From: Ashinkailepas kermadecensis
Lineage: Eukaryota; Arthropoda; Thecostraca; Neolepadidae
Reading direction: 5' to 3'
Assembly (NCBI GenBank): GCA_034440615.1
Contig: JAOTOM010004747.1
Span: 350,001-414,000, forward strand
Length of the DNA stretch: 64,000 nt
How positions within the stretch are numbered: the first letter of the stretch is position 1; each line of letters opens with the position of its first letter. The translations under genes were made by a program, and so were the position numbers. The notes under the pieces are model-generated. The model worked only from the letters and a program-made list of their open reading frames with translations. It was not told where the DNA came from and did no database searches. Shown one piece after another: positions 62,711 to 64,000 of this stretch.

Positions 62711-64000
62711 CTGCCGATGGATGGATAATGTCAGTCCGCGTACAGCTTAGCCTTCGATGAATGCAGAACTACCGCAAATCTGCTGTGCTTCTGAGTGCTA
62801 CCTCACCCACTCTTGTATCTCGAACTGCGTTTATATTTTGCACCAAGTCTGATCGTTCAAATGTCGCCATGCAGCTGTGGTGTTTTCGAAAAAAAATCCC
62901 GGGAAAAGATTACGCATGTACATATAGTTAATACGCGATTAAATTGGATGAGAACCTCACGGAAATACGACCGCATCATTTCAACTTATAAATGCTCAAC
63001 GAACACCAGCAACCTCGTCTCGAAACCAACATCGTTTATGTCGTTGTCAGCCTGTCCGCCGCCCGGCCACCAACAGGGGGGGGCAAAATCTCGCATGACG
63101 TTATAGTGCGACCTATGCTGTGTGATGCGCAGAGCCCGAAGTTTTACCTTCTACCTGCAACATTGGGTCCAACATTTCCGTTTTACCCAAAACCATTTGC
63201 TTTTTTTCCAATTCAAGGAACATCCCCGGGTTACCCGATACCAAAATATTTTCACTCCCATAGCAATTGATAAAGAAGACCGATAAATGATCATAAAGCT
63301 GTGAACTTCTGAGCGATTTACAGCACGTGTTTGGCAGCAAGGTTGCCTACAGAAAGCATGTTCATATGTAGTTTCAAATACACAGGCAGTTCCGTGGCGT
63401 TACACTTGCTGAATTTTTACCTTAGACATGTCCAATATGGGTAATGGCCATTAATACTTATCTTGTCCGAGTATTCCTCCCAATATCTCTGAACCACTGC
63501 TGCAGACTTACTCAGGTGTAATTCAAATCTACTCAACATAACGTTGGTCAGCATAAGAACTCTCATACCTCATGCACGCCATCACAGGTCAGGCTAGGTG
63601 AGGTTAACGAGAAAAAAACGACCGGAAGCTCAAATGCACCACAAATAATCCATTTGTTGATGGAATTCCATGTGTCATTTGACTACGTCACTGAATGTAA
63701 AGCTTTAGATACTACGAATTATGCGGCAATGTAGTTTCATCATGACGTCATTTTAGCACAGCCGCGAATCTGACTAACCGATCCCCTATAGTATATCGAT
63801 CTAATCAGCGACTTACTGGAAAGCTTAACGGTGTGTGCCGTCCAGCACTCGTGGGTTGTACTGCAGCTTCTTTATACATAACGACGTAATAAAGGTGTTG
63901 GTGTCACGTCGTCCGGCCGCTGAATGCGACACAAGGCCATTATAACTCCCCACATTATTTTTTATTTAAAAAATCCATGTCAAGATTTAGCGATGTTCAA
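62711..64000. other. SAMHD1 intron or upstream DNA, nothing recognised
   Basis: No further SAMHD1 exon was identified on the minus strand. A G-run at 63074-63081 is the only low-complexity feature. The next upstream exon must lie in a part I could not recognise or beyond 64 kb. Confidence 0.35.

Noticed and set aside
63000..63900. An upstream SAMHD1 exon (for example near 63840-63880, minus strand)
   Set aside because: Short open stretches do not show the family motifs expected before the HET-SVEMF block, and splice sites are weak.

Overview
The window is invertebrate nuclear DNA dominated by repeats. Genes are split by introns, there are LINE, SINE, LTR and DNA transposons and long minisatellites, and no operon-like layout. 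The species cannot be fixed from sequence; an arthropod such as a crustacean would fit, but that is inference.

The one host gene I recognise is a SAMHD1-like dNTP triphosphohydrolase on the minus strand from about 62.7 to 42.2 kb. Five exons are recognised: 62528-62710, 56599-56717, 56242-56382, 54680-54940 and 42185-42299. Splice sites and phases join the first four directly; at least one exon before the fifth was not found. The N-terminal exons, with most of the HD metal-binding motif, lie beyond 64 kb, and the C-terminal end lies left of 42 kb. Two splice junctions are embedded in tandem arrays: a 51-bp (17-codon) array copies a 5' splice site about ten times, and a 75-bp (25-codon) array copies a 3' splice site.

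The introns are full of mobile DNA. A nearly complete env-bearing Ty3/Gypsy element (42710-52695, antisense to the gene) carries gag, pol, env and a further 222-codon ORF. It has a textbook -1 frameshift signal at the gag-pol junction and a splice acceptor just before env. A DNA transposon with 161-bp terminal inverted repeats (59417-62085), a SINE with a perfect 16-bp target duplication (57465-57633), a hAT-type MITE nested in a LINE remnant, and a perfect 147-bp palindrome also lie here.

Left of 42 kb, 0-20 kb is mostly minisatellite: 58-bp units at 0.3-0.9 kb, a long inverted repeat at 6.7-8.8 kb, GC-rich 21-bp arrays at 10.7-12.2 kb, and diverged arrays at 8.8-10.7 and 17.2-19.4 kb. LINE fragments and a GC-rich block with one possible basic protein (14.2-15.1 kb) interrupt these. 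A broken CR1/Jockey-like LINE is at 23.4-25.0 kb. Two related LINEs stand head to tail at 26.4-33.8 kb. A piggyBac remnant is near 38.7 kb.

A recurring theme is a ~33-nt two-tier hairpin at the 3' end of the LINEs. It recurs in the SINE and in 31-58 bp micro-insertions flanked by target-site duplications. Its stems differ between copies by paired, compensating changes, so it looks like the RNA structure recognised by the LINE reverse transcriptase.
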